A stretch of 64,000 nt of DNA from Oreocharis arfaki (lineage: Eukaryota > Chordata > Aves > Passeriformes > Paramythiidae). Positions 1-12,853 of this stretch are shown piece after piece; within the stretch, counting starts at the first letter, position 1; each line of letters starts with the position of its first letter. The DNA is taken from positions 434,001 through 498,000 of the forward strand of contig VZRR01002778.1 in the NCBI GenBank assembly GCA_013398015.1. The letters are read 5' to 3'. The notes beneath the pieces are model-generated. The model was not told where the DNA came from. It worked only from the letters and a program-made list of their open reading frames with translations, and made no database searches. A program made the translations under genes and the position numbers.

Positions 1-3000
1 TGATGTTTGTTGATCACATAGCGTTGAAACCATGACACCTAAGTTCTAGTATATTAACAGAGCTTTTGAAGAGTCAAGTTAGGAAGACTGAGATACTTTA
101 ACTTCTGTGCCTAATAGATGAGACATAAAATATGATAACTTCTGGGGGAGATTATCAATGTCCGTGAAGTTAGAGGAATAAAACATGATCTGAGCTTTTT
201 CCTCATACAAGCCCATTTGGCAGCAGAAAAATATTTTTAAAGTGCTTATGTTGCAAAAAATCATAGTATTTAGTACATGGACTTAATTGTTTTAAAAGTA
301 ATTTCCAGTAAAATAGATTTGTTGTTGTTGTTGTTGTTAGGAAAGTCCCCTTGAAAAGTTACAGCTGAACTGACTGAGACCCTGTGTTACTGTGCAAGAA
401 ACCTGACCTCCAGTAAACCCTTCTTCCAAGGGGCGCTGCAGCTTTCTAACCATATTTTCCTCCACTGTTTTGCTGGAACTAACAGGACTGACTTCTGAGA
501 TACATAAAGTTGTGTCATGTGGCACATGCAGCATTCTGAAGGCTAGAGTTTAATGGTCTCCTGGGCTCGACAAAAACAGTTTTTAAAGCTTAAATGCAAT
601 GCCAAAAATGTGTTTGCTTTACATACTTTGTTAAACTTTAGTGGAGTAGGTGTAGTGACAAATCTTGAGAGGTAGAAAACAATTAATTCCAACATCTATT
701 GGCACCATTTAGTTTCCAATAAATGAATGTCTTTTACAGTTACATCGGTGAAAACTTCTCTTTTTTGCTGGTGGTAGAGTGCAAGGTAAGTGAGAGAGTG
801 TGTATGCTCTCTCTGTTGAGAAGATTTGGAAGGGTGTGTGACAGTGGCATCTCTTTGTCTTTTTTTATTAGCTACTTTTTGCAAATTAGTCTTGCTGAAT
901 GATTGAATTGTATACATTTTTAACAACTCTCCCTCCAGTTGCTATAGCAATGCTGTGGCTATCATGATGTGAGTAAGGCATTGGCTTTTGGGAAAAGATT
1001 GCTCTAACAGTTGATGTGATTTGAATAATTCTTTTGACCTGATTTTTTTTTTGTATTGAGCAATATTAGTTGAGAGAAGTCTCTTTTTCCTATAAATCTC
1101 GCCTTGTTTAGTTTTTCCTCTGAGATTTCAACGCATCATACTAATTGAATAATACTAGATACAATTTGTAAAGCAATATCATCAGATTCATTCCAGTTAT
1201 CCCTCTATACCGTATTTCTCACCAGTGCCCTCTTGAGTTCTTATTAAGTGAAATTTGATGAGCTGTGATGATTGCAGGGTCACCTTCCTGATTTACAAAG
1301 AAGCTGCTGAGCAACAATATTTTTCAAAGGATTACAGAGCTAATCCCCTAATTTCTTGTCCCTCCAAAGACTATGTTGCTTATCTGTTCAGGGTGACATG
1401 AATGAAAAAAGAAAAATGGCATTTTTTATTTATGTATCTGTATAGTACCTTTGGCTGAGATGATCCTAGATTTAGACTGTCATATTCTTACCGCTGACTG
1501 AAAAATAGGTAATGAAAAGAAAATAGCTGCACACATCCTCAGGAAACGAGAGACCTGGAAGATAGAAGACTGATGTAAATGTCTGCTTCATTTAAGGGGG
1601 CAGAACTGTGCTGTAGTTGCTCATGTTTAGTGTCTATAGGTTCGGTAACGCTTTATAAACGGTCACAGGACTATTACAATATTGGTTATGCATTGTTTCT
1701 TGATGTAGGCAGAAAGGTATCAAATGGTTCCATTACATGTCAAATACAAAGACTATGGTTGTAACTGGTATAAATGTTTCAAGTTCTTCTGTCATTACTA
1801 GGAAGAAAACAAGAACAATAGAAAATGTTAGCATACTTTTGGATAGGAAGTATGGTTCTTACCAAAGCATCATTTTTTTTTTTCTCCATGTTTTCAGAGA
1901 AATTAGTTATTGGTGGACTCCTGACTGAATCTGGAATAAGCATGAAACTGTCCTTGGTCTATAAAGTATATGATGAACAGAGCTGGTAGTAATTAATATG
2001 TCCCATAACTATATATTCTTCAGCTTGCTGGAAGTATTTTTTCTTCTGGAAAGTTGTCTGAATTTTTTTCAGCACAGGCACTTGTAATGGTTGTTGCTAA
2101 AGACAGCAACATGAGTTATTTGCGTTTTTTGAGGGCTCTGGATAAGCGTTTTTAAAGATTGTAAAGACAACAGAAAAATACTTAATGGAAGGTCCCATGT
2201 CCAACAAATGGCATTCATTTGAAGTCACATGTAGTACCAAGGAACTCAGAAAATTACTTCAGGCTATAGGAGCCTGATGAAAGAACAGATAATTTCACTA
2301 ATTAAACGCTTTTAACGGTAGGAGTGAATAAGGAATGTTGAGGAATCATACCTCATGATTGTGAGGAGACTAGACAGAGGCTGCCATAACCACTGATACC
2401 ACACATCTGACTTCTGGCATCCAAGAGAGACACACAGCATATCGCCTAGATCATTTTCAATTGCTCAAAAATATAAATTATCATTTTTTGTTATAATGAC
2501 CTTCCTCATTCTCTAAAACTTTTTCCAATTCTCCTGTCAACTAATAGTCATTTAATTCTACTAGAGGGTGCTGGAAGGTATGGGACAGCTAGAAGAATTT
2601 TTGTAGCCAGCTGGGTGATTATCTCTAAAGCATGCAGAAAATGCTTCCTTTGCAAAACAAGTATCAAGGTACTCCAAGACGCAGAGAAACAATTTTATTA
2701 TACAGTTATAATAGCATACTATCACCTATTCAGTTAAGTAAATGTTTTCTTAACTTGTGCAAACTGTATCCTCTCAACTCTAACGGATTTTATTTATTCT
2801 TTAGTATCCCTTTGGCATATTGATTCAATGAATATGATCTACTTAACAGCAAAACTGATGTGCATAAGGAGGTCTTTGTTGGTTTTATCTCTTTCACAGT
2901 CTGTCACTATTCACTGCCATCTCCAATAAATTTATTCTTCCATCACACATGCACCCCAGGAACTCACTGTAGGTTTTCTTCTTCCACCAGAACCATACTG

Positions 3001-3445
3001 CTTCCTGTCTTATTTGACTTCAGCCTCTTTCCACTAGCTTTGTTCTCTCTGCTTGTCTCTCTTAATACAAAACACATCATGATTTCCTATAATCTGAGAA
3101 CTTTGAATCTTAATTACTCCATATGTCTCTCCTTGTATTTATTCCCTTTCAGTGCTTCCTGCTTTGCTTCTGTGAATTTCATTATTTGCCTTTCAGTCTG
3201 GCTTTAGACTTAATTCTAACAAGAGCGTGGTAGTAAGTTCTCACTAGAAATACTACTGAATAAACAGCCCAATTTACTGTCAGCACTTCTTATCTTGTGG
3301 TTCTGGTTCTGATAATAATTCAGCAATTACCTCTGAGAAACCAGTTCACTCCTCCTGTGCTTCTCTTCTCAATTATTCAATTATTTTGTCTGTCTTCTGT
3401 TAATAGAGTGATTTGGAGAAAATTACTTGCATAGAGTTAGCGAAA
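1..3445. other. Unannotated AT-rich unique DNA
   Basis: I see no gene or recognisable mobile element in this stretch. It holds a short (TTG)n microsatellite at 319-338. Around 2860-3210 the plus strand is strongly pyrimidine-rich (many CTT, TCT and TTC runs). That bias explains a 115-codon open frame there, which is rich in Phe, Leu and Ser and has no domain I recognise. The remainder is intron-like or intergenic-like sequence with frequent stops in all frames. Confidence 0.6.
319..338. repeat. (TTG)n microsatellite
   Basis: About six uninterrupted TTG units are directly visible. A shorter similar run lies near 8706-8720. Confidence 0.9.
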
Positions 3446-3700
3446 ATAGAATCATGCAAGTGCAGAATGTTAGAGGTTGCAAGGGGCCTCTGAAGCGCTC
3501 TTATTCCCACACCCTGCTTAAAGCTGGTCCAATCATCTCTGTTCAGCTGAGTTTTGAATATATCCAAGGACACAAATTGTATAGCCTCCCTGGGCAACCA
3601 GTCTCAGTGTTTGACTGTTTCTCTAAGTGTTTTTACCTCTAAGGATTTGGTATTGTTTCTGAGAGTTTGTGCTGTTCTGTTGTCCAGGAGTCTTCTCCTT
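3446..3700 (-). mobile_element. CR1 LINE 3' fragment (old, minus strand)
   Basis: CR1 is the dominant avian non-LTR retrotransposon and is usually 5'-truncated. Read on the plus strand this segment opens with an AGAATCAT-type end, the complement of the CR1 3' octamer repeat. It continues with degraded versions of familiar reverse-CR1 phrases: GGTTGCAAGGGGCCTCTG, TTTTGAATATATCCAAGGA, CCTCCCTGGGCAACC and CAGTGTTTGAC. It is clearly diverged and has no usable coding frame. The left edge is fairly clear because of the octamer remnant. The right edge, around TCTTCTCCTTGG, is approximate. The CR1 assignment rests on recall of the consensus and not on an alignment. Confidence 0.75.
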
Positions 3701-6700
3701 GGAATCTAATACTCTTCATTGCTAGAAAGAAACTTTATACTTGAACTGAAGTTTGCCGCTCAAAAATAATTCCTTTTGCCTGAGAAATTTAATAAAAATT
3801 AGTCTTAACTTTAGAAAGAAGTTTTCATATGAAAAATTTCTAAGCCCATCATTAATAAATTAAAAGAAAAATAAAAAACTGTCCTGATTATTTTGTCCAT
3901 TGGATAATAATTCAGTGTGTTTTTTTCACAAACACATCAGGAAAGTTGAACCACCTTATTGCTATTGTGTCAAATATGTGTGTTGTTTTGGGCATTTAGC
4001 AAGCAACTGTTTTTGTTGACACCAAAGGGAATGAAATGACAGCTGCATTTTCAAATGTTGAATCACAAATTCTCTGATTTTTAAATTCATATTACAGGTA
4101 ACTCTTGAAATCAATACTGATTTAGGTGCAAGTGCCTCTCAGAATAAAATCAAGACCCCAAAGCAATATGGGAGAATATTGTGTGCTTGAATATGACAGC
4201 ATTTTATCATAGCTGATAAAATTGCCTGTAAATTAGCCTGTCATAACTAAAATAATATATGCAATCTATAACTGCAGCCATTCACAATGCAATGTGCTCA
4301 GTCCGAGTGCTGTTGTAACTACTACTGTGCAACTCCCAGTTCTGTAACCCTGGGGAAGTAGAGGGGTACTGCCATTGCATTATTATTGTTGTAGGACTAA
4401 GATTGTGTTTCCTACTTATGCCTGGTTAAATACAGCCTTGAGAACTGAAAACTGAGTTCTAATCAAGAGCTTCTTAGGGCTGATCAGTATACATATGCAG
4501 TTTTGAAATATTAAGGAGCAAAGATAATCTGCTTGAATACCCAAATTATACAGGCCAGGATATCCCCATATCTCCTTCTTTCAGTCTGAAATGGTATTAG
4601 TTTCACTTGCGTTTAAACTCAAAATAAAGCTAGAAATTTCCTTTGGATTAATTATTTTCTTTCCAATATCTCTAAATCCGACTTAGTCTTTCTCCTTGAT
4701 CAGGTTTTAAAGATTGAGTGATTAATCCCACCTGTCCCAAGAACAGAGCTAAGAAGTGAAACTTTAATAGTTGCCACACTTCCCCAAGTAGGTAAACCTG
4801 TGACAGAAGCAAGAAAATCTTGAAGCAATTTGTGAAGCTGTAGTGGTTTTCTCCACTTCAATTTTTTTTTTTATTTATGCCTTGAGGCAAATCTTTGCAT
4901 TAATAGACTTACTTCCATGCCTTCATTTGTCTATTCTGTGCTTCCCTTTTTGATTTGAGTGGTTATCTTGGTAAATATTCAGAATATTCAGCTGTATGTC
5001 TGCCATCTGCGTCTTGCCAGAGAGTTGCTTGTCTGTGCTTGCCACATAGGAAGGGCTTTTCCTCAAAATCTGTCACTTGGTGCTGACATTTGAAGTTTAA
5101 AAGAGGCTTGCCCCAATACCTTGGTCTTTCAAATCTGTCTCAGGTTCATGCACACACAGTTTAATTAAATTTACAAAGCTATAAAAAAAATCCTCTCTAT
5201 TCTTATTAGTTAGCTTTATCTGGAATCACTTTTAAAACTGGGCAAAATTACTGGTGCAACTCAGCAGGTTTTGAACAAAATAAAAGAAATCTTTGATTAC
5301 AGAAGTGGCAGGGGGAAAATATTGTCAACAAAAGTAGTCATAAAGAGCATAACAACTCCAAATTATATTTAATAGTAGTTCATTTTCATCTTAGCACTTC
5401 TCTTCCTAGAATCTCAAGGAAGGTTTCGGCTTTGAAAGCTACAGAAAATAACGTGCCCATTGCTCTTAGACTGTCTGACACTGTTGTATCAAAGTAGTTT
5501 AAATGTCTAGCATGTTAGTCCTGTTTCACAGTTCTGAGTATCTTTTATCCCTTTTTGCTCCACATAAAATGTGCTCTGCCTTTTCTTCTGCAGCTTAAGA
5601 AATGTGATTGACTTTTTCTTATGAAAGTTCTTGATTTATATACCTTCATTAAAGTTGTTTTGGCATCTCCTGTTTTCACCTGTTTTCTTCTGACTTAGTT
5701 CTGTTACCAATAAAGGCCCTTTGCCTTTAGGAAATAGCTGTGGAATAACTGAAGACCACTGAGGTTTTATAAAAAAATTAATTTGAAGATAGCACCTCAG
5801 TCAGTACTTTAATTTGGTTTTTTGTTGCCCCAGAGGAAACAATAAATTTTAATAAACCCCCTTCAGGCCAAATAAATATGTTTAATAGATTACTTCCAGG
5901 CTATGCCCTGGGCTTTGGAGCTTTTCCAAAGGAAATCTTCCAGTCTCTTTTGACTCTCCCCATTTGATGTGCCCAAGCTATCGAGGCACCATGTTAGTAT
6001 AGCTGTAGGCAGCTACTGCAGGAGTCGGGTGAAACTTGTCCGTAGATAAATGCCTTGGATGTGCTTATAGTAGTGTTCATACCAATAAATACATGGCAAT
6101 ATGTTATGCCATGGCTTCAGCTTTACTGTGTGTTTCCTACTGTGATCTTCTGTATTCTTACTCCTTTGGAAAACAAAGGAGACCATGCTGCTGATTAAAT
6201 CAATACCAAAGCTGAAAAATCTTGAACTCTCAGTAGAGCATTTTGGTTTTAATAGCCCATGCCTCTTTTTCTGTATTTATAGGCATAAATATTCAGGATT
6301 TCTAACCTGATTGTGTCAAAGATACTTTAACTAACATAAAAACAGGAGAAAGATGAGATGCAGTTGAGTCAGGAGAAAACTTAACCCATAAGAAAAACAC
6401 TCCACCTGCCCCATTAAAGTGACACCTGCCTCCTTAAAACAGTCTTTTAAAATAGTAACAGAAACCCTTCTACATTCACTTACACATTAGATGGAATGGA
6501 AGGAAGGACAGCTTTAGGCAGGGTTAGGACCCCAAGTCTTTCAGATTTCACGTTTTGAACAAGCAGTGCAATATGCAGTTGACAGTCTGGTTTATCACTG
6601 CAGAACAAAGATGTAAAATATAATTAATTTTTCTTATGCTCATCCTTGTCCAAGAAACGGAACTGGGAAAAAAAGGATCCCGAAAGACCATATTCCTATA

Positions 6701-7237
6701 GATGTGAGCTGTGTATATAATAAATCTGAAGTAGCATTTTTATGCCTTGCCTAATTACTTACATGAGTTATGCTTCAGTAACTTTAGAACAGCTATTTAA
6801 CTGTTTTTAGTTTAATTGCTGAGAGTAGCAGTTAAATCTCACTCAATTCGGTACCAGCATTCATCACAGTCAATTTATACAGAATTATTATTTGTGAAAG
6901 AACAAGAATCTTTTTTTTTTTCTATCTTTTTTCCCCATGCAGTTCATTTAGGTACCCTGGATAGCACTGATCTGGAGTTCCTTGGCAAACTGTTAATTAT
7001 CTCAGTTTATTATTCTATTAATTATCTTAATTTTAATGTAACAAGATTTAAAAACTAAGTAGATTTAGAAATAGTTAATTATTCCTTTGACTCTAAAGTA
7101 CAGGAAGGTGTAAGTTCTATTGTATCTGTACGGGACCACAAAGACCAATGCTGAGCTAGCCACTACTATAAACCTAAAAGTTTAGCATTTGCTTTGCTCT
7201 GCCTCCTGGCTCTTGAGTTTATAAACATACAACTTTG

Positions 7238-7315
7238 AAGCTGTACTTAAGTACTTCTCAGTGGGTTTGCAACAGTGGTTGTTGTGTTAAGCTGTACTTA
7301 AGTACTTCTCAGTGG
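7238..7315. repeat. 51-bp partial tandem duplication with a palindrome
   Basis: A 27-bp unit beginning AAGCTGTACTTAAGTAC occurs at 7238-7264 and again, identically, at 7289-7315. The period is 51 bp, so the second copy is partial. Each unit contains the perfect 12-bp palindrome GTACTTAAGTAC. This is seen directly; the most likely origin is replication slippage or a small segmental duplication. Confidence 0.9.
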
Positions 7316-7607
7316 TTGTTTGTTTTAAATGTATGGGAGAAGGGTGGGAATAAAGGTGTGAGTGTGTGTACGTGTACATGTGGGTATACAGATATGTATA
7401 TGTAGAAAGTACAGAGTAACTGAGCAGCAGTGAAACACCCTCTTTCAAAATCTTCTGGAGGTCTGAGCGATATGTTTTATCACCAAAATTTAGAGAAAAA
7501 TGTGGGTTTTTGCTCTAAGCTCTCATCCAATATTCTTTTCGCCTTTCCTCAGCAGTCTGTAATGAAAGAATGGGCAGAACAATGCTTAGATAGCTGCATC
7601 TAGTTTT

Positions 7608-7660
7608 GGGGGTTTTTTTTGTTTGGTTTTTTTTGTTTGTTTGTTTGTTTGCATTTTTTT
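7608..7660. repeat. T/G-rich low-complexity tract
   Basis: Runs of T are interleaved with GTTT, GGTTT and four GTTT units in a row. It is simple sequence with no coding potential. Similar tracts, in A/C or T/G orientation, recur elsewhere in the window. Confidence 0.85.
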
Positions 7661-10600
7661 TGAGGTGGTGGTGTTTATTTTTTTTGTTCCCATATCAACT
7701 CATTTCACTTGGTTCTCAAAAACTGTGTTGAATTAATAAGTTGCCCAAATATCAATATAGGAAATGGATTTGGTTTTTCATTCTCTGGAAAAAAAAATAG
7801 CGTTTTAACATGCAAATAAAGCATGTTCATAATTTTCTGTGAAAATTAGCAGAATCATTAGATGAAAATTATATTTCTGCAACAAAGGATGAAAGGGCCT
7901 CTTCTTCTTTATGGTTGTTGCAAGTTGACATAAACAGCTCTTCCAGACTTCTAGCTTTCTGGGAGTTAATAGTGCATGTGTAATGCATGATTTGCTTCAT
8001 TACACAGGTATATTAAAAAAATGTAGGAAAAGGCCACATGTGTTGGAAAACATTAGTATAATTTTCAGATTTTATTCTTGGAAACACAATGATTTTGGAG
8101 CAATGTATCACAAGTGTATAACCACTGCATGTCTTAAGATATGATGGACAGATCATTCAAGTATATAAGTCCATTCATGTACTTCTGCAGATGTGTTGAT
8201 TTTCAGGAGAAAAATGTGTATTTAGTAAACGAAATACAGCATTGATCTTATTTCACTCTTATTAGGCTTAGAATCCAAACATTTTGAACAATCAGTGGCA
8301 TTATTTAGAATGTAAAATGCAAAGCCTTACAGATATTTCAGCATATCAGGCTTCAAATTATACACATATCATATGATATATGAAAATTACAATCCAGACT
8401 TTCCCAAAACTTTACGTGTTAACCTCTCCCCTGATGTAGGGAGGTTGGGATGTGAGATTTGTGCTTTCTTTGTTATAAATTTGCTTAAACATAACAGTCA
8501 AAGATAACTGTGGTAACCTCCTTAATCTGTAATGTACTTATTTTCCTTCATAATCTTTTGTTGAGGAACTTGCATAGGAAAGGAAAGAATAGTGTTGCTG
8601 TGGAGATATGAAGGCTGCTGGAGTCACTCTCCAGCAAGGAGATTGCAGTAGACAGGGAGGAAAAAATGATTAAACTGAAGAATGGGAAAAGAGGTGTTTC
8701 ATTGGTTTGTTGTTGTTGTTCGCTGGTTTTTGTGGGTTTTATTTCTATAAGGCTGAAATGGGAAAGGTCTGACAGGGACACGAAAGGACAGAGACAGTGA
8801 CAGAGATTTAAGAATGAAACTGAGCTGGATTCATAAGCTAATATTGACCTACTTTTTTATGTGTGTAAATATTCTGTGAGAAAATACAATGGAATTTTCT
8901 CTGTATGTCACTTTTAAAAACATTTAATGTTTTTTATTTAAATAATTTGTCACCTTAGGCCTGTTTCCCACATAAAAAAAACTCATAAAGTCACAACTGG
9001 TGTTTTTCTCAGGCAGTTTTCAACTTTGGGAGTAGCAAACATCTTACTGTGCTTCTAAGGAATAAACCCTCCCCCACAGAACAAACAGTAAAATGCATTT
9101 CAAAAAGAATACTGTAGGACATAATTCCAGTGTAACTTGCTAGTGGTGTGCTCTCTAGTCAAAAGCAGGTTGTGGTAAATTATTGCTTTACATTATAGAA
9201 AACCCAAGTGAAAGGAAGATTACAGATTTCACCTCAGGAGGTACCTGACTTAATTTGGAATCACATACTTGCCTCAGCAGTGAAAATAGATATGAAATGT
9301 GCAAAAAAAAATGGACTTTCAGGTCTGATACACACTACAAATCTACTTTCTCATGTAGACATAACTTCAGGGAACTGAGGCAGGCAAGGGCGAAGAAAAG
9401 CCTTGTGAGACAAATTTGGATGATGGCAAGCAGAAATAATATGACAGAACTAGAGACAGAGATGAGGTGAGATAGAGAAATGGTGGAAGTCTTGCTTAGA
9501 AAAGCTGAAGCACATTGAGAGAACTGTGAGGAGGTCTTGTAAACACTGAGAGAGCTGTGAGGTCTTGAGCCAAGCCTGGGAAAAAAAATGAGGATGAAGT
9601 GGGGAGATTGATTCTGGCTGCTCTGGAGAGGACTACCAATAGAAAATTTGAAAACTAATACTTTTCTGTTCTTTGGAGGCTATCTTTGAAGGCTGTCAAT
9701 GAATGTTGCTTGTTCCACTTCCTGTGCTAGTCCATGATGGTATCTTGCTGTTTCTAGAGAATCCTTTCTATACTCATGCAAAAGCTTTGAAACGGATTTT
9801 AATGCTTCAGTTCTGCTCTGCAGGCATCTCAAAAAATGCTGTAGATGGAATGTTTTTGTAATTTCTGGGTGGCAAACTGGGAAAATTTTGCTCTCATGAT
9901 TTTATTTATGGCATCTTTCACTTCTTAAGCAGCTGGTTTTGCAGGCTTACCCTTTTGACAAAGGTTTTGTGTGTTAGCCTCTGTCAGTATGAATGTGTGA
10001 AACTCTTTCATGATTGAAGTTAACGGAAGTTTGCTGGAATTTCATCTGGATTCACATGCTGCTCCAAATGTGATGTGCCTTTTCCAAATAGATAATTTTT
10101 TTTTAAAATCCCAGGCTTCATATCTACGCAGTAACTAACTTCATCTTTTGGGTTTGTTCATTGCCGAAGACTCTCACCAAAGTGACAAGTTATATCAAAA
10201 TTTAAGTCTGGTAGCTCAGGAAACTTCCATATGATGCCTCTGGCACTGTAAGAACATGCCTGTGCATGGCTCTGGCCAGCATGTGTCTACATTGCCCATT
10301 AAAATCTCTATTTAAAGGGCAAATAGAGCCACTTAATAGGATTTCAAATAATCTCCACCTGTTACAGTGGACTCATTCTCCAACCATTGAAACTTTTTAG
10401 CCATCAAAAGGAGAAAATGTGTAATTTTCTTCTCTCTGGGGTCTTCTCTGTGACAGCAATTAAATACTTTCTATTAACTACATGTTAAGTATATCTGCTT
10501 TTCTGTCTAACTGATACGGATATTAGCCAGAATGTTACACTAATAGCTCTGCAGAAATACCCAGGTTCAGGTGTTGAGTTTTCAAGTTAGACTTTCTGCA

Positions 10601-11973
10601 GTTGTATTTTTTAGCTACCTTTGTCTTGCTTTTTGATACAAATATTAATTACGTAATAATTACGTATTTCCAAATTTATTAACTCTGGAAACAAAACAAG
10701 CAAACATTGACTCCCATCCCCAAGACTGAAAATCTAACCTAAGATTAAGATGTCTAAAGCAAGTCCAGAATCATGAAAAATTACTTTGCATAATGTTTCT
10801 TTTAGCGGTTTAGCATGGCTTTAGCATGGCTTTAATTGCAGAAAAAATACACCACTATGTTGTATTTTCCATCTTAAATGTCAATTTTTTAGTTTACATT
10901 CAAATATATTCTCTCTGCATATATAAATGTATAAATGAATTTACAGATTCTATCATTAAAGCATCTTCTATTATATTCAATTATAAGTAAGAGATTTTTC
11001 TTTAGCTTTTAATTGCATAGAGGCTGATTTTTGAGATCAGTTAGGAGAGAGTCACCTGGCAGCAGAATAAATCATGTTCTCCTGGGACTTTATGAGACTG
11101 TTCATTCCTATTTTCAGGTCCAAGTTTTCAAACCCAGAGACTGGAAGTTCAGTTTACTCTGTGGCTGGAAAGAAACCCTACTCTGTCCTGTGAGTAGACA
11201 AGTGTTTCATCTTTCTGTGGGACACTTTCATTATAAGAGAGAGCTTGTATATTTTTAAAGAGCTTTAGCAGTTATGAGGTCACTTGATTTGTAAAGGTCG
11301 TGCTCTCTCTTTTGTGTTGCACCTGGTAGCAGTGGAGAAGGGGAAAAAAAAGGAAATTTTGCAGAGACTTAAGCTCTTATCAACTTCAGTAGTTTTTTTA
11401 TGTGGGTCATCCCATCTTCCCCCTGCTTCCTTTTTAGTCTTCTCAGGGTATGTGTTACCATCTTTTTTGTTGAGGGAAGAGAAAGATGAGACCATAAAGA
11501 TAACACCTAAGAGTAACATCAATCAGGTAAAGAGAGAAACTCCATTACAGTCCTTTTTAAGAAGAGAAGTGAATATGTTCTGTTTGAATGCATTATTTTT
11601 TTGTAATGCTTTCTGAACTATATTGTTTATGTAGGTGAGGAGAATGTGGACACACTAAAAGCCTGAAAATATTTCCTCCAGTGCTGTCCATGATAACTTC
11701 ACATTTTGACATAATTGTGTGCAGGCTTCTACATGCAGGTTGAATAAGTGTGACAGTTTCTGCTTCTTAAAAGAAATAATCTATCAGCTTTGTATAATTG
11801 CATTTTCACAGTTCTGTCAACTGGGAAAAGTCTCTGACTAATAAGTATGCTCAGATTTAACTCAGGATGCATACACCACTAAAACTGGCAACTCTTATCT
11901 AAATAAAGAAAATAAACAGATTGAGCAAGAAGACACTGTGGTGCTTTAATTCATTAATTAGTTATAAGAAAGC

Positions 11974-12526
11974 TGTCCTTGTTTTGGCTAGGATAGAGTT
12001 AATTTCTTCACAATGGCTGGTACAGTGCTGCATTTTGGATTCATTATGAGAATGATGTTGACAACATATGGATGTTTTTGGTTGTAGCTAAGTAGTATTT
12101 GCCCTAAGCCAAGGACTGTATTTTTTTTCTTTTTTCAGTCTCATGCTCTGCCTTTGAGGCATGCGTATAAAAGCTGGGGGGGAGCATAGCAGGGACAAGT
12201 GACCGGAGCTGGCCAAAGGGGTATCCCATACATCATGCCCAGTATATAAACAGGGGAGTTGCCTGAAAGGGAGATGGGCTCTGGCATTGGTCAGTGAGTG
12301 AATAGCAGTTGTATTGGGCATCACTTTTTTCCTTGGATTTTATTCATTATTATTGTTATTACCATTACTATTATGTACTATTATTATTATTGTATTTTAC
12401 TTTGTTGCAATTATTAAACTTTTCCTAACTTACAGGTTTTACTTCTGGTTCTCCTCCTTATTCCACTTGATGGGGAGGCCAGAGAGGGCTGCATGCTTAG
12501 TTGACAATTGGGCTTAAATCATGATA
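11974..12526 (+). mobile_element. ERVL-type solo LTR (plus strand)
   Basis: This is a solo long terminal repeat of a family common in neoavian genomes. The 5' end is TGTCCTTGTTTTGGCTAGG, followed by a GATAGAGTTAATTTCTTCA block. The interior has the AAAGGGGTATCCCATAC and CAGTATATAAA blocks. The TATA-like box is at 12243-12250 and an ATTAAA polyadenylation-type signal is at 12413-12418. The 3' end is the diagnostic GGCTTAAATCATGATA, a decayed form of the family end in which the terminal CA has become TA. The flanking 5-mers are AAAGC (11969-11973) and TAAGC (12527-12531), a 4/5 match consistent with a 5-bp ERVL-type target duplication. An ATT-rich expansion lies at about 12340-12405. No internal retroviral sequence adjoins it, so it is a solo LTR. 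Confidence 0.85.
12243..12250 (+). promoter_or_regulatory. TATA-like box of ERVL-type LTR
   Basis: TATATAAA lies in the conserved CAGTATATAAA block where this LTR family carries its promoter. Function is inferred from position only; the element is old and may be inactive. Confidence 0.5.
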
Positions 12527-12791
12527 TAAGCAAAGAAACACAGTCTTTGCATTTGCAGTGACCAGTCTGACTGATGTGGGGTGCTGTGGGGTGGCTGAAA
12601 TCGCCGCTTTAACTCGAAAGCATCCCCTGCAAGGAATGCCCTGGGGGTGCAGCTCGGCACCTCGCAGGCCGATTTCCTAGCCCCCGTGCCGATGGATGGC
12701 ACCGAGACACAGCCCCGCACCCAGGCCAGGACAGCTCAGGTGTTACCAGGAGCAAGGAGCGTGGAGGGCTCTCCGCATGGCTTCCGAAAGG

Positions 12792-12797
12792 TTTATT
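12792..12797 (-). promoter_or_regulatory. AATAAA polyadenylation signal of the GC-rich LTR
   Basis: The plus strand reads TTTATT, which is AATAAA on the minus strand. It lies about 50 bp downstream of the TTATAA box at 12848-12853, the spacing expected across a short retroviral R region. Activity is inferred, not shown. Confidence 0.55.
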
Positions 12798-12847
12798 CCA
12801 AAGGGGTCAGAGGTGAAAGAGAGGCCAAGCAGGCGTCATGTACCAGC

Positions 12848-12853
12848 TTATAA
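12848..12853 (-). promoter_or_regulatory. TATA-like box of the GC-rich LTR
   Basis: TTATAA sits in a CCCCTTATAAG context on the minus strand, upstream of the AATAAA in the same orientation. It is the only TATA-like motif placed suitably for the U3/R junction of this LTR. Confidence 0.5.

Larger units (their letters stand above)
3701..11973. other. Unannotated AT-rich unique DNA
   Basis: This stretch of about 8.3 kb has no gene or transposon I can recognise. It contains a partial tandem duplication at 7238-7315 and a T/G-rich low-complexity tract at 7608-7660. A loose internal repeat of GAGAG-CTGTGAG-GTCTTG occurs at about 9515-9560, and a duplicated TTTAGCATGGC occurs near 10808-10830. Open frames in it are 110 codons or shorter and show no domain. 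It may be intronic or intergenic. Confidence 0.6.

Noticed and set aside
2860..3207. 115-codon open frame rich in Phe, Leu and Ser
   Set aside because: It follows from the pyrimidine-rich plus strand. No domain, and no splice or promoter context that I can defend.
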